NCBI GenBank assembly: GCA_004556395.1
Contig: SFHK01000099.1
Location: forward strand, 1 to 5,158
Direction: 5' to 3'
Length of the DNA stretch: 5,158 nt
From: Clostridiales bacterium
GTDB taxonomy: Bacteria > Bacillota > Clostridia > Christensenellales > Aristaeellaceae
In this document: positions 5,108-5,158 of the stretch, piece by piece
How the letters are laid out: every line of letters starts with the position of its first letter
How positions within the stretch are numbered: the first letter of the stretch is position 1
The notes under the pieces: generated by a model
Seen by the model: only the letters and a program-made list of their open reading frames with translations
Told to the model about the DNA's origin: nothing
The model's database searches: none
Made by a program: the position numbers and the translations under genes

Positions 5108-5158
5108 CGATTCCGCGCACGCCGGAGAGCGGCTGGACGTGTTTCTCGCCCGCGAGGG
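5094..5158 (+). CDS. rluD: RluA/RluD-family pseudouridine synthase, first 21 codons (runs off right edge)
   Basis: Only the N terminus is present: MIFTIDSAHAGERLDVFLARE. The 'F-x-A-G-E-RLDVFLA' pattern is the typical start of the S4 RNA-binding domain that begins RluA/RluD-family 23S rRNA pseudouridine synthases (YlyB in B. subtilis). The catalytic domain lies outside the window, so substrate position and exact subfamily cannot be told. ATG 5094 has GGAGG at 5082-5086 with 7-nt spacing and overlaps the micro-ORF stop in ATGA. Position directly after lspA is the usual Firmicute arrangement and supports the call. Confidence 0.8.
   Translation, partial: MIFTIDSAHAGERLDVFLARE

Overview
The window is a GC-rich (visibly above 60% G+C) piece of a bacterial chromosome, best explained as a Gram-positive Firmicute of the clostridial type. 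The main reason is gene order. A YggS/YlmE - SepF/YlmF - YggT/YlmG - DivIVA run, followed by LspA and the start of an RluD-type pseudouridine synthase, is the Firmicute 'ylm-divIVA-lspA-ylyB' division neighbourhood. An HlyD-like membrane protein at its head is a layout I associate with Clostridia. No tRNA, rRNA, CRISPR array or transposase gene was seen.

Layout. On the minus strand at the left edge is the N-terminal 129 codons of lgt (prolipoprotein diacylglyceryl transferase), running out of the window. It is read from a promoter with consensus TTGACA and TATAAT boxes. Back to back with it, a second promoter (TTGCAA-17-TATAAT) reads rightward into a tightly packed operon: an HlyD-like single-pass membrane protein (559-1737), yggS (1734-2396, ATGA overlap), sepF (2436-3014) and yggT (3026-3307). 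After a 139-bp gap comes divIVA (3447-3989), then a hairpin likely to be its terminator. A 289-bp non-coding stretch follows, mostly occupied by a large imperfect palindrome (about 4052-4211). The last block is a small DUF5665-like membrane protein (4279-4557), lspA (4532-5011, 26-nt overlap), a 29-codon hybrid micro-ORF (5008-5097) and the first 21 codons of an RluA/RluD-family gene (5094 to the edge). These are all joined by overlapping stop/start codons.

How the genes fit together. SepF and DivIVA are membrane-associated division and pole factors; YggT and YggS are their usual genomic companions. Lgt and LspA, the first two enzymes of lipoprotein maturation, sit at opposite ends of the window. 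Compared with the Bacillus subtilis order, ylmH (between ylmG and divIVA) and ileS (between divIVA and lspA) are absent, and both places are now non-coding.

Most unusual points: (1) the ~160-bp palindromic element between divIVA and the DUF5665 gene, a candidate dispersed or mobile repeat or structured RNA; (2) a short, diverged tandem duplication of the lspA/rluD junction that has created a hybrid micro-ORF between the two genes; (3) the HlyD-like protein without any transporter partner; (4) a DivIVA with glycine in place of the membrane-inserting phenylalanine 17. No clearly new multi-gene system is visible; most of the window is a conserved housekeeping cluster with local oddities.
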